Below are positions 1 through 11,257 of a DNA stretch of 64,000 nt, piece by piece. The position numbers and the translations under genes were made by a program. The stretch is from Uranotaenia lowii (lineage: Eukaryota; Arthropoda; Insecta; Diptera; Culicidae). The DNA is taken from the NCBI RefSeq assembly GCF_029784155.1, contig NC_073693.1, positions 20,930,002 to 20,994,001 of the forward strand, read 5' to 3'. Position 1 is the stretch's first letter; each line of letters starts with the position of its first letter. Below the pieces are notes generated by a model. The model did not search any database and was not told the origin of the DNA. It saw only the letters and a program-made list of their open reading frames with translations.

Positions 1-1844
1 TGTCAGTCGTGTTGAGTTGAATAGTACCGGTTTATAAAATCTTTATAAAGGCTTCAAAAAAAATTATGGTAGAGCCATTTGTTTGTTCTTAAAGTAAGCC
101 AATTTATGAAACGATAGGAAGCGGCTGATCTGGTATGAACTTGAAAAAAATGTGAATCAAATAACATTATATTTTAGCCACAAAAAAAAAGTAAAAAGGT
201 TTCAAAAGCTTGTATGCAATAAAATTGCATACTATGTAAATTGCACAAAAACAAAACTGATACAATTGAAGCAAGGATACTGAGTTAGTAAAGAAGACTG
301 CTTAAGCATGTTGAATATTAAGATAAGAGCCCCCAAAAAATGGCAACCCTATCGGAAATGGCTGGTTCTACCAAGCCATGCTTAACTGTTGTTATGATCA
401 GCAGCCAACAACTTGGTGGGCATGGAAGCTACAGCATCCAATGATGCTTTTTTTGCTTCTTCATTCACTGCAGTAGGACTAATTGACCAACACTTCTTCT
501 CGGGTTTTTTTTATATCCAATGCATAGTTTACATTTTTATTGGGTGTGCATTACGTTCCGCTGCGTTACATCACCCCCAAACCGGAATTCTGTAGCATAC
601 ATTTTAAAATGATGTTTAGCTGTTTAAACGTGGTTATGATTTGTTTCAGTGTGGTTACTGAAATCTTTGGAAATGTTGAGGAGTTTATCAAATTTGAGTT
701 AAATTTTTTCATTCAAAACCTTCCGTCTAGAGTCGTACTGCGAGTTATTTTCAACAAATGTCAAGAATAAGGTACCAACTTCAAAAAAAAAACACACACA
801 AACAAGGAAGAGAGTAGGTTTGCAGGCAGAGCTTGTAGACAATCTGCTGGATTATGATCTTTGATCGCTTGACCGGTTCGCACATTCATTGGCTTTTCTT
901 CAATCCGTCTCTCGAATGTATGGAGCTACCCATTGGGCGTTTGTTCTGGTATGAAAACATGAGGCTGTGGGAACATTCGGCGGAACGATGACGACAATCA
1001 CAAGGCAACGGAATCAACTTACATGCAAACGAGTTTCTGGTGACATTTTAACGGGACGGAATAATTGTTCATCCGAGACTGGTCGATCGGATGTGTCCCC
1101 TTCCTTTCTAGACTTGAAGCCAGCAACCATTCTTCTTCACAAATTAGTTGCCTAGTTTTCGCTAAGTCACGAGCGACCGATAAGGCGCAATCACTTATGG
1201 AAGAGAAGCTGAAAACTTTAAACAGTAAGACGTTCAATGAACCTCTATTATATCGACGGTCAAAGTCGGAAGACACCAAGAAGCGATTTGATTAATGTCA
1301 ATAATTTAAAGCTTTCCCGGAATGGCGTCCGTCTCCCTTTCTTTCTTGAACCGCGAAGTGGCTTAGCCATCAAGCCATCAAGAGATCTCGGGAATAATCC
1401 CGGGGAATTCGCTTCTCGCGATTCAACGAGATAAAAAAAAACGCAAAGTTTACAATGTTCTTCAAAGATGCACCCAGTCCCAGCCAGTTCATCATGGCCA
1501 AGGCAAAGGCGCAAAAAAAAAGAACCCGGAGAAGAACGTTGTTGCAGGCAAATTCCAAACTGCCGCCCCATTTTGACCCCGCTCATCATGATCAAGAAGC
1601 GGACAAACTTGTTCTGGGGACTGTATTTATTTCAGAAAGAAGTAAGCATCAAATTTGAGTTGTTGATGGGTGGAATCTTATCATCTTTGAAGATGAGATG
1701 ACGAGTTCGATTCCTGTTGATTAAGCAAGCTTGCAGCTTCTTTGCAATTAAGAAAAATTTACCACAATCAATTAAATTCCATCAAGCATTCTAGTTTATG
1801 TTAAAGTTCTGCAGATTTAATAGTTGTCTTTTTTGTGTAAATTA
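1..1844. other. Unique AT-rich DNA, no gene recognised
   Basis: Apart from a short fragment of the Harbinger-like MITE near 204-250, I see only short chance open frames on both strands. None carries a recognisable domain or a consistent codon pattern. A phrase resembling a tRNA B box near 1703-1714 has no matching A box. Confidence 0.6.
204..250 (+). repeat. Fragment of Harbinger-like MITE interior
   Basis: The phrase around GCTTGTATGCAA and the following TTGCATA...TTGCACAAAA is nearly the same as the interior of the full MITE at about 31918-31965. No terminal repeat is present here, so this is a short internal relic. Confidence 0.5.
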
Positions 1845-1975
1845 TGAATTAATTTGTTTTTTTTTCATTGTTGTGTCAATTCTATGTAATTTTTTTTTTA
1901 ATTTTGGGTAAATTTCATGATATTTTTCTGTCATTTCTGTGCCATTTTTGTATGAGTTTTGTAACAATTTTATGA
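1845..1975 (+). repeat. Decayed edge of TGTCA tandem array 1
   Basis: Imperfect runs of T5-9 separated by GTCA, GTAA and GCCA phrases lead into the regular array. This looks like an old, mutated border of the same repeat. Confidence 0.6.
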
Positions 1976-2335
1976 CATTTTTGAGTCACTTTTGTGTCAT
2001 TTTTTTGTCATTTTTTTGTCATTTTTGTGTCATTTTTGTGTCATTTTTGTGTCATTTTTGTGTCATTTTTGTGTCATTTTTGTGTCATTTTTGTGTCATT
2101 TTTGTGTCATTTTTGTGTCATTTTTGTGTCATTTTTGTGTCATTTTTGTGTCATTTTCGTGTCATTTTTGTGTCATTTTTGTGTCATTTCTTGTCATTTT
2201 TTTGTCATTTTTGTGTCATTTTTGTGACATTTTTGTGTCATTTTTGTGTCATTTTTGTGTCATATTTGTGTCATTTTTGTGTCATTTTCGTGTCATTTCT
2301 GTCATTTTTGTGTCATTTCTGTCATTTTAGTGTCA
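1976..2335 (+). repeat. Array 1, 11-bp unit GTGTCATTTTT
   Basis: About 30 tandem copies of an 11-bp unit, GTGTCATTTTT, with occasional single-base changes and shortened units (9 or 10 bp) near 2190-2215 and 2297-2330. The T5 tract recurs every 11 bp, close to one helical turn. Open frames spanning it (for example 1939-2922) are artefacts of the repeat. Confidence 0.95.
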
Positions 2336-2908
2336 TTTTTGTCATTTTTGTCATTTTTGTCATTTTTGTCATTTTTGTCATTTTTGTCATTTTTGTCATT
2401 TTTGTCATTTTTGTCATTTTTGTCATTTTTGTCATTTTTGTCATTTTTGTCATTTTTGTCATTTTTGTCATTTTTGTCATTTTTGTCATTTTTGTCATTT
2501 TTGTCATTTTTGTCATTTTTGTCATTTTTGTCATTTTTGTCATTTTTGTCATTTTTGTCATTTTTGTCATTTTTGTCATTTTTGTCATTTTTGTCATTTT
2601 TGTCATTTTTGTCATTTTTGTCATTTTTGTCATTTTTGTCATTTTTGTCATTTTTGTCATTTTTGTCATTTTTGTCATTTTTGTCATTTTTGTCATTTTT
2701 GTCATTTTTGTCATTTTTGTCATTTTTGCCATTTTTGTCATTTTTGTCATTTTTGTCATTTTTGTCATTTTTGTCATTTTTGTCATTTTTGCCATTTTTG
2801 TCATTTTTGTCATTTTTGTCATTTTTGTCATTTTTGTCATTTTTGTCATTTTTGTCATTTTTGTCATTTTTGTCATTTTTGTCATTTTTGTCATTTTTGT
2901 CATTTGTG
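2336..2908 (+). repeat. Array 1, 9-bp unit GTCATTTTT
   Basis: About 60 nearly identical 9-bp units, with only two GCCATTTTT variants (near 2727 and 2790). The change from the 11-bp to the 9-bp unit occurs near 2336 by loss of the GT dinucleotide. The near-perfect identity suggests recent expansion or homogenisation. Confidence 0.97.
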
Positions 2909-3345
2909 TTATTTTTGTTTAATTTTTGTTTAATTTTTGTGTTATTCTTGTGTCATTGTCGTGTTATTTTTCTGTAATTTTTGTGTCATTTTTGTCATTT
3001 TTTTCATGTTTGTCATTTTTGTCATTTTTGTCATTTTTGTCATTTTTGTCATTTTTGTCATTTTTGTCATTTTTGTCATTTTTGTCATTTTTGTCATTTT
3101 TGTCATTTTTGTCATTTTTGTCATTTTTGTCATTTTTGTCATTTTTGTCATTTTTGTCATTTTTGTCATTTTTGTCATTTTTGTCATTTTTGTCATTTTT
3201 GTCATTTGTGTTATTTTTGTTTAATTTTTGTTTAATTTTTGTGTTATTCTTGTGTCATTGTCGTGTTATTTTTCTGTAATTTTTGTGTCATTTTTGTGTC
3301 ATTTTTGTCATTTTTTTCATGTTTGTCAGTTTTGTCATTTTTGTT
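2901..3345 (+). repeat. Array 1, duplicated junction block (about 302 bp)
   Basis: An irregular block beginning CATTTGTGTTATTTTTG and ending near a TTTTTTCATGTTTGTCA phrase occurs at about 2901-3018 and again at about 3203-3330. The two are separated by roughly 22 perfect 9-bp units. The offset is close to 302 bp. The second copy has one extra GTGTCATTTTT unit and ends in unique sequence at about 3345. Confidence 0.9.
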
Positions 3346-4270
3346 ATTTTTGCTGCGAGCCTTTCGGGAAATTAGAGTCTTTTTATAACCCTGTTTTTTC
3401 CCAAACAATCTCAAAAATGGAGAACTAAAACAAGCAGGAAGCATCGTTGTAGCTGGCCTGCAGTAATGGCACATTACCAACTATGTCGTGGAGCCAAAAC
3501 ATCAGGGTTATTGGATCATCCGGCCAAGAAATTCAGGTTTGGCCAGTTCCGATTTAGCCGCACCGCTACAAACACCCGCTCGATAAACATATAAATTAGA
3601 TCGTGTGTTGTGTTTAGAAGGCAGCAACCTCTCAAATGGATGATTGCTAGGAATTTTGTGCTCAAGTTTCGCGGGACCGATTCTGGAAGATTGCCGGGCG
3701 GAAGAAATGTCTTCGCTATAGGTTGATTAGAGCGACGGGGGGTTAACGACGGTGAATTATTATTATTATTACCCACTATCATAGTGTCAATATAAACCAG
3801 TAAACTGACAGCAAAAGTGGCACATCCACTAAGCTTAGCCACCGCCGAAGACCAACCGGTCTTAAATACTTTTATAGTCCGCCACTTTTCGCGAGATTGC
3901 TCGCGCAGATTGAGAAAGTTTGTCTCCATCCCATGACCAATCGAATCATATGCGAGTATGCACGTTTTCCTGCAGTCGCGGGGATTCGATTTGCATTTTA
4001 TATGACAATTCGAATCGGGGGGTCCCATATGTGAGTAATGATTCCGATAAATGGTGCTTACTGATGGTGGATTGGTTTCGCCCATTTGTTCAATTTCTCT
4101 TGAGTTGAGGTCATCAAATTTATGATTAGCAATAAAAGTGTTGGAAAAGTTTAATTGATTTAATTAAAGCCAAAAGAGTACGATGAAAAATTTCTACTTT
4201 TGTTTAAGGTTTTAGTGCTCAATATTTGAACAAGCATTTGAATACTCGAATCTATAGAAAATCGTATAAA
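3346..4270. other. Unique DNA with short (TTA)n tract
   Basis: No gene is recognised. A five-copy TTA/ATT microsatellite lies at about 3755-3771. The minus-strand open frame at 3516-4085 (189 codons) has no recognisable domain and an ordinary composition, so I do not call it a gene. Confidence 0.5.
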
Positions 4271-4302
4271 TTCTAATTTTTTTTTCACTTACAGGTACGT
4301 CT
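4271..4302 (+). promoter_or_regulatory. Candidate recursive splice (ratchet) site
   Basis: A branch-like TTCTAAT, a T-rich tract and CACTTACAG are followed directly by GTACGT, so an acceptor (AG at 4293-4294) abuts a donor (GT at 4295-4296). This is the zero-length-exon layout of recursive splicing in long insect introns. A second donor, CG/GTAAGC at 4331, would alternatively define a 36-nt micro-exon 4295-4330. An almost identical junction occurs at 63624/63625. The donor has C rather than A at +4, which weakens it. Confidence 0.4.
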
Positions 4303-4339
4303 TTGACCCTTCCCCAAAAGTTATGTTACGGTAAGCAAT

Positions 4340-7300
4340 TCATCATTTTTATTATCTGTGCCATCGATATCGGCGTCAAATTTTTGGTTCATGATACGAA
4401 TTTCTCTCAACTCTCACTGTTTTTCATCTCCAACATTATTCTCAAAGTCTCGCTCGAAACTCCATTCTGCGTGCTCAAGGTAGGCATCTTCATTTGCCTC
4501 CAAACTTACCTTATTTTTCTCGTGCTCGAACTGGCTGACCTGGTGGAGACTGCTCCACACCACGTTTGTTGATAACAACGCCAAAAACCCGTTTAGGCTT
4601 CTTTCGCCAAACCACACTGAACGGCACAATTTCTCCAAAGGCTTTCTCAGCTCTTTTTCGGTTTCTCTCTGCTCTGCCAGTATCATTGAAGTCAGAAGCT
4701 TAGGTGGGTTCATGACAATGTGAAGTTATCGAACATGTAAGAACATATTTTTAAAATAGTATATGTGAACCCGAGTCCCTTCATGAAATATTATAGTGCT
4801 TTTTAGTCACTTTTGTACTCTTAGAATGCCTTAGACTGCATTCTAAGGGCAGCGTATTTTATTTTTGCGGATCTCTGAAGCATTAGGAATAACAAATTCA
4901 TGTCTATAAGTTGTACTACCTGGACGTACAAATACCTAAAAATCAAATTTAGCTTAGTTAAACATGGCTTTAAAGCCGTAAAAAGAGTTGATTAACGACA
5001 GTTAATGTGAGATGTTTCGTGGGTTTTAGTTTCTTTAATCACAATTTCTCCATTTTTGTTCAGTTTATTGCCATATTACATACCTGACTTTTCAAAAAGT
5101 TGTTTCATCTTTGCAGAAGATCCAAGTCAATTGACTAATAAATTGTGTTTTTTTTTTATTTTAATAAATTTACACCAATTTTAAAAAATAATAAAACCGT
5201 TAAGTTACTGTTTTTATCCCGATATTAACTTTTGAGAGCTAGAACATGGATGAATCATAGACGTTTCGGCAAAACAAATGCTACTTTCGAATATCTGGTT
5301 GGACTTAACAAACTTTACAAACTAAATTAAAAAAAAACAGAGCCATATTTGATTGTGGCTCATTCATAAGCCTTGGAAATTTCTTTTTAAAACTGTTTCT
5401 CGAATAAACGAATAAACCAGTCAAATACAAACATGACTCTGCATAGAAAATTTCGTCGAATTTTTCGCAAAAGTGGCTGCAAAATGCGCAGTATGATCCA
5501 TGGTAGCCATGAATTTTGATACTTATTATACAAACGTAAATAAAAATAAACAACCGGGCGTAGTGATGACAGTAAAATTTATCATCGTTTTCTAGAAGAT
5601 TTCGAAAGTTTAAACGTCGAAAAACGGCTAAACCCTCGGAATCTCTGAAATTCAGACTACGAATTTTATTGAAATTGGACTATTTGATCGAAAATTGTGG
5701 TTTGGTTCAAGGTGTGTGTGTGTATATATAGGAGGTGTATCGATATCTCAACTTCGCGATTCAGCCATTTTGGTATTGCAACTGCGGACATCTTGGAGTT
5801 TGTTTACCAACAAAGTCCTCAGTTCAAACAAATTTACCGATGTTTACAAACAAACTCATCTTAAAATTTTACTGTTCCAAAATGATTTCACCCAAATTGA
5901 TAAAGTATGTTTTATTCACTTGAAACAAGTTTGCTTATTGATTTCCGATGGCGATAGTTTCAGAACAAGATGGAAACAAGTCATTTGTCTAAAAGTACTT
6001 TATTGGTTTCTCCAGTGATAATTCGATCTATATCTCCTGTATATCACTGCTTTCATCCCGCAAAATTTCCATTTATTTTTTGAGGATTTATCAGCTTTGC
6101 GTTTGGTTGCCCATAACTTTTTAGGTCCATTCGCATTCATTTAAAACTGCACTGCATTGAACCGCAGGGAGGTGAACGGCAGTATCATCTCCTCACCATA
6201 CGAAGAATATTCTATTTTTCTTCTAAAGAAAAAAGGCTAGCCAGCATTCCCTGCGGCAATCTCGATAGATCATCCGTATTAGCATCTGTAATAAAACAAA
6301 GTTTTCGTTCGTATTCGAATTGTATCTAGACTTGAGATTAGTATAGCTTACCTGTAGAAAATTTGTTTGAATATAAATAATCAACTAACTATAACTGTTT
6401 GTTATCAACGAGCCTGTGCTGCAGACATTGGCCATCAATCTAGTTAAACACTGGAAAAAAGAGCGTCCAGTCTGTATAAGTCTGTGCTAATAGCAAATCA
6501 GAAGGATGCAACCTTCTACAAACCGTGTGGCGAACGTCTATGAGATTTAAGTTTTTTTTTATCAGATTTAAGCTTTTCAGATGTTTTTAAGCTTTCGTCT
6601 CCAATGCTATAAAGGCAAAACTTCACTAACACTTAACAAAAATATGTAGGTCACACGTTTTGTAGAGTATAAGCACTGATCACACTGATATGACGCTTAG
6701 AACCAAAGTTCGACCATTTTGTGCCTAATTGTCAACTTTTGCAGGTTCGAAATACCGACGGTAGGTAGCAAATCAGCAAAATTTGACAAAAAAAAATCCC
6801 CTGTAGGAGAAAAGTACCTGTTTAGACCTATTGTATCGTAGAAATTGCTTATATTTTTTGAAAGTTGGACGAAACTTTCTAACTGGGATAGCATTTCTTC
6901 AAATCGACCGATGCGCACTCTGGAATCGACATTGCGTAGGTACTGTTGGAAAAGTTATCCAACAAACGAAATCGAGTGTCCAGTCAGTATGGTCAGTGGT
7001 ATAAGGTTGCATCGTCTTGCAGGGAGCTAAGTTGGCCTTGGTATTTTTTCCGCGGTCGCGTTTTACGTCGTGATTCCTCGAAATTTACTCGACCAAGTTT
7101 CAATAAATTAAAACAGTGCGATGAATTCTTTTATCTCAATCGAGTTATATCCATTCCGTGTCGATATTTTCTGAAGGTTCACTACTATGACGGACAAAAC
7201 TGGATTCCCACTTGCATTTGTGTAGATCTGAGAAGAAAAAGCACGCTCTCCAAATGTGAAAAATAAAGGATTTGAATCCACGAATCCAGCTAAATTTCTT

Positions 7301-7811
7301 TTGTGATAGTGATGAAAAGGGAAAAACTTTCAATATCTTTTCAAAAGTTCCCTTATCCGGGTTTTGTGAAAGGATTTTTTTTGTTTCGATTATAGTCGTT
7401 TTAACATCTTCATGTCATTCGCGACTTATATCAACGATGAAATTGGCGGACAATTCATTGAAAAACTTATCCGGTACAACTGTAATCGATGTTTACTCTT
7501 AGGCTCGAACTCACGGATATCGTTTGCGACATTGAGGTAAAAAATGAAATTCCAGCGCCGGTGAAGAATGGTTTTTGTTTTGGTGGCCTGCTTAGGTTTG
7601 CTCATTATTAAAGCAAAGAGCAGAAAACAGGATTTGAAAAATCAAGGTAGAATATTAATTGGGTTTCAAAGAAAGTGTTTTTGGTTCATATGTGTCGTAA
7701 CTCTCGATATTAATAATATTTTAAAATATTTTCCATTTTACTGGTCAATATTTTCCATTTTACAATAAATATTTGATTCTTCTTTACTACAATATGATAG
7801 TTAAATAACAC
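4340..7811. other. Unique AT-rich DNA; possible decayed coding remnant
   Basis: Mostly featureless. A short GT/TA microsatellite lies at about 5709-5728. Between about 6846 and 7502 several overlapping short plus-strand frames (6946-7266, 7272-7502) read as moderately complex protein broken by stops and frame changes. This could be an old pseudogene or transposon relic, but I recognise no family. Confidence 0.35.
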
Positions 7812-7887
7812 AAAGTGTTGTTTTAGCACAAAAGATTAACAAAACAAAACTGCATTAAATAAAAACGCGACTTTCACTCATTACATT

Positions 7888-7900
7888 ACTTAACAGATTT
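7888..7900. repeat. LINE target site duplication, left
   Basis: The 13-mer ACTTAACAGATTT occurs here and at 11245-11257, exactly flanking the LINE. It lies at the centre of the host palindrome. Confidence 0.9.
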
Positions 7901-8270
7901 AGTGTAAGTAGTGGTCAGTGGTCGTAGTGGTCATATCACCTCTTGTCTGCAACTCCGATTCTCTACCTCCCCGTGGTGCTAGCTGGGGTGCGAGCAACCT
8001 TAGCGGAGATCGGGTACCCAACCCCGGTGGATGCTTTAGTCGCATGCAGACTGAGTTAGGGGGCTTCGTACGCGTCTGTTCTCCATGTCAGGGGCGGCGT
8101 GCGGAGTGCAACAGCGTCCTGGTGGTGTTCGGGACCCAAAACAGCAACATAACGACGGTCCTCCTGCGAGATAGTGGGGTTAGCTGCGGGCCTTGCGAGC
8201 CTGTGACTACAAAAAAACATAAGCAACGAGCAACGAACAACAAATTTCGGATGGAAATCGGCAAAGACCC
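7901..8270 (+). other. 5' region of LINE copy 1
   Basis: A GC-richer leader upstream of the endonuclease. An open frame at 7918-8328 (136 codons) overlaps the endonuclease in another frame. It has a CxxC-like cluster near its middle but no recognised domain. LINE copy 2 lacks the first roughly 120 bases of this segment through 5' truncation. Confidence 0.6.
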
Positions 8271-9310
8271 ACGCGACGAAAAGGGACTAGCGATTGGAAA
8301 CTTGGAACATGGAACTGCCGATCTCTAAATTTTGTGGGCAGTACCCACGTGCTCTCCAACGAATTGAAGAGCCGCAAATTCGACATCGTAGCGCTGCAGG
8401 AGGTATGCTGGAAGGGCTCCACGGTACGAACGTACCCAGATGGTCGTGCCATCTACCAGAGCTGCGGCAACACACACGAGCTTGGAACAGCTTTTATAGT
8501 GATGGAAAAGATGCAAAAGCGCGTGATCGGGTGGTGGCCGATCAACTCACGAATGTGCCGGTAAAGAATCAAGGGCCGGTTCTTCAACATCAGCATCATC
8601 AACGTGCACAGCCCTCACCTCGGAAGTACCGGTGGAGACAAAGACGAATTTTACGCGCAGCTGGAGCGTGAATACGACCGTTGCCCAAAACATGATATCA
8701 AGATCGTTATCGGGGATTTCAAAGCTCAGGTCGGCCAGGAGGAGGAATTCAAACCGACAATTGGAAGGTTCAGTGCTCCGGTAGTAGTAGGTTCAAAACT
8801 CTCCGTAGTAAACAACACGCGAAACTGGCGCCCGCCTCGGTTAAATATCGCGCGACTGAAGCAACCTGAGGTCGCGGCAGACTACGCGCAATCGGTCGAA
8901 GCAGAGCTGCCGGCAGAGGGCGAGCTTGACGAAGCCCCTCTCGAGGACTGTTGGGATACCATCAAAACAGCCATCAACAGTGCTGCGGAGAACGTCATCG
9001 GTTATGTGGAGCGAACTCGACGGAACGACTGGTTCGACGAGGAGTGTAGGAGGGTGATGGACGAAGAGAATGCCGCGCGGGCGGCAGTGGTGCAAAGAGG
9101 CACCCGTCGAAATGTGGAAAATCACCGACAGCGGAAGAGGCAGCGAGTCCGAATTTTCCAGGAGAAAAAGCGCCGCCTGGAGGAGGAGGAGCTCGAGGAG
9201 CTGGAGCAGCTGCATCGTTCCCAAGAAACACGAAAGTTCTATCAGAAACTCAACGCATCCCGCAAAGGCTTCGTGCCGCAAGCCGAAATGTGCCGGGATA
9301 AGGACGGGGG
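8271..9310 (+). pseudogene. LINE endonuclease domain, copy 1 (broken)
   Basis: AP-like endonuclease of a LINE, which nicks target DNA to prime reverse transcription. Visible motifs: KLGTWNCRSL at about 8298, FDIVALQEV at about 8376, and GDFKAQVG at about 8715. In copy 2 the last motif is GDFNAQVG, so the likely catalytic Asn is Lys here. A TAA stop at 8562-8564 replaces a TTG codon of copy 2; the frame then reopens. Between FSA (about 8778) and LSVVNN (about 8799) some 84 residues present in copy 2, including the DHVL and SDHYLV motifs, are missing. About 16 bases of unrelated filler sit in their place. The rest, rich in Glu and Arg, runs to the MITE at 9313. Confidence 0.88.
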
Positions 9311-9312
9311 TA

Positions 9313-9551
9313 CACAGTAAACGAAAATTACCGAGTTCGGTAATTTTTTTACCGAAATCCTAACATGTGTAAGTCGTTAAACTGTTCGGTATTTTTTTCG
9401 GTAAAAATTAAACGAACATCGGTAAATGAGGAATCGATTTACCGATGTTCGTTTATTTTTTACCGAAAAAATTACCGAACAGTTTAACGATTTACACATG
9501 TTAGGATTTCGGTAAAAAAATTACCGAATTCGGTAATTTTCGTTTACTGTG
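9313..9551. mobile_element. 239-bp hairpin MITE inside LINE copy 1
   Basis: Almost perfect palindrome with arms of about 110 bp and a loop of about 10 bp near 9429. The ends are CACAGTAAACG and CGTTTACTGTG. TA dinucleotides at 9311-9312 and 9552-9553 are the target duplication. LINE copy 2 has the uninterrupted site (GGGGGTATCCTGACGG, minus strand near 44070), which proves the insertion. The arms are packed with the word TTACCGA and its complement. A TA duplication and CAC-type ends suggest a Tc1/mariner-driven element. Confidence 0.93.
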
Positions 9552-9553
9552 TA

Positions 9554-11214
9554 TCCTGACGGACTATCGTGAGGTGATGAAAAGGTGGAAGCAGCACTTC
9601 GATGAACACCTGAACGGCGCACATGCAGGAGATCAAGACGGTGGGGGAAGGTACATCGCCGGCGTAGCCAACGACGAAGAGGAGCCACTCCCAACGATGA
9701 GTGAAGTTAAGGAAGCGATTCGCCAGCTGAATAGAAACAAGTCGGCTGGGAAGGATGGCATCGCAGCTGAACTCATCAAAATGGGCCCGGACAGGTTGGC
9801 CGATTGCCTACACCGGTTGATAATCCGGATCTGGGACATAGAACAGCTACCGGAGGAGTGGAAAGAGGGGGTAATATGCCCCATCTACAAGAAGGGCGAC
9901 AAATTGGACTGTGAGAACTACCGAGCGATCACTGTCCTCAACGCCGCCTACAAAGTGTTGTCCCGAATCTTACTCCGCCGCCTAACGCCACAAGCAAACA
10001 GATTCGTGGGAAGTCATCAGGCCGGCTTTATGGAGGGACGGTCTACGACGGACCAGATATTCACATTACGGCAAATCCTCCAAAAATGCCGAGAACACCA
10101 AGTCCCTACGCACCATCTATTCATCGACTTCAAAGCCGCATACGACACGATCGACCGTAACGAGCTATGGAAAATCATGGACGAGAACGGCTTTTCCGGG
10201 AAGCTGATCAGACTGATTAAGGCGACGATGGATGGAACGCAGTGCTGTGTGCGGACTTCGGGTGAATTGTCAAGTTCATTCGAATCGCGCAGGGGGCTTC
10301 GACAAGGTGATGGTCTATCCTGCATGATGTTCAACGTGGCGCTAGAAGGTGTTATTCGACGAGCGGTGGGCGAAATGCGGGGCACGATTTTCAACAGATC
10401 CAGTCAACTTATCTGCTTTGCCGATGACATTGATATAGTCGGCAGATCATCTGCGGCGGTGGAAGACATCTACCGCAAACTGAAACGCGAAGCAGGAAGG
10501 ATTGGGTTGATGATTAATACGTCCAAGACGAAGTACATGCTGGCGTGCGGATCCGAGGCCGACCGAACCCGCTTGTCCAGTAATAACAAGGTCACGATCG
10601 ACGGCGACGAGCTGGAGATAGTCGAAGACTTTGTCTATCTCGGCTCCCTGGTGACCGCAGACAATGACATCAGCCGTGAGATTTGGAGGCGAATTATCAG
10701 CGGAAGTCGTGCCTACTATGGACTCCACAAGCAACTGCGGTCGAGAAGACTTAGCCCTCGCACGAAGTGTAACCTGTATATGACGCTCATTAGACCGGTT
10801 GTTCTCTACGGGCACGGGACATGGATATTGCTCGAGGAGGACCTGCGTACACTCGGAGTATTCGAGCGACGAGTGTTAAGAACCATCTTTGGCGGCGTAC
10901 AGGAGAACGGAATGTGGAGGCGAAGGATGAACCATGAGCTCACGCGACTCTACGGCGAACCCAGTATCTAGAAGGTGGTGAAGGCTGGCCGGATACGCTG
11001 GGCGGGAAATGTTGCGAGAATGCCGGACGACTGTCCTGCAAAACAGGTGTTCGCTACGAATCCGGTAGGAACAAAACGAGCGGGGGCGCAACGAGCGAGG
11101 TGGTTAGACCAAGTGGAGCGTGATCTGGCGAACGTGGGGTGCCCGAGAAATTGGAGAACGGTTGCTATGAACCGAGTGAATTTTAGGAATTATGTTCGTC
11201 AAGTTATGTCGTAA
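9554..11214 (+). pseudogene. LINE reverse transcriptase, copy 1 (broken)
   Basis: Reverse transcriptase of the RTE-like LINE. An uninterrupted frame of 465 codons (9574-10971) carries KSAGKDGI (about residue 53), FIDFKAAYDTIDR (about 185), RRGLRQGDGLSC (about 240) and FADDID (about 282). A TAG at 10969-10971 replaces CAG of copy 2. The same frame then continues (KAGRIRWAG...) to the true stop at 11212-11214. The C-terminal part contains RIRWAGNVARM and RARWLDQVERD, usual for this LINE type. There is no RNase H. One nonsense mutation is the main RT defect, but the joint to the endonuclease is lost at the MITE. Confidence 0.92.
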
Positions 11215-11244
11215 GACGGAATACTATGTAAATAAAAAATAAAT

Positions 11245-11257
11245 ACTTAACAGATTT
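11245..11257. repeat. LINE target site duplication, right
   Basis: Second copy of ACTTAACAGATTT, directly after the LINE A/T tail. Confidence 0.9.

Larger units (their letters stand above)
7901..11244 (+). mobile_element. RTE/JAM1-like non-LTR retrotransposon (LINE), copy 1, dead
   Basis: This is a near full-length LINE bounded by a perfect 13-bp target duplication. It ends in a short A/T tail (AAATAAAAAATAAAT) rather than long poly(A). Order: 5' region (7901-8270), AP-like endonuclease (8271-9310), reverse transcriptase (9554-11214), short 3' UTR. There is no RNase H domain. FADD in the polymerase core and this architecture suit RTE-type elements such as mosquito JAM1; the clade is inferred from memory. 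It is inactive: stop codons in endonuclease and RT, a deletion in the endonuclease and a MITE insertion. Confidence 0.88.

Noticed and set aside
1690..1720. B-box-like phrase GAGTTCGATTCC suggesting a tRNA gene or SINE
   Set aside because: No A box at the right distance, no cloverleaf pairing and no terminator; single phrase only.
1939..2922. Phe/Val/Ile-rich 327-codon frame that looks like a membrane protein
   Set aside because: It is a translation of TTTTTGTCA repeats; hydrophobicity follows from T-rich codons.
1976..3345. CRISPR-like array
   Set aside because: Units are 9-11 bp with no spacers, and the DNA is eukaryotic.
1976..3345. Telomeric repeat
   Set aside because: The unit is not TTAGG-like and it is internal, scattered and in both orientations.
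3516..4085. 189-codon minus-strand frame as a host gene
   Set aside because: No domain recognised and a stretch of Asn from the TTA microsatellite lies inside; chance frame length is plausible.
6340..6362. Minus-strand CTACAG/GTAAGC acceptor-donor junction
   Set aside because: The upstream tract is not pyrimidine-rich enough and it is on the opposite strand to the other candidates. An 8-base AG/GTAAG match is expected by chance in 128 kb of strand.
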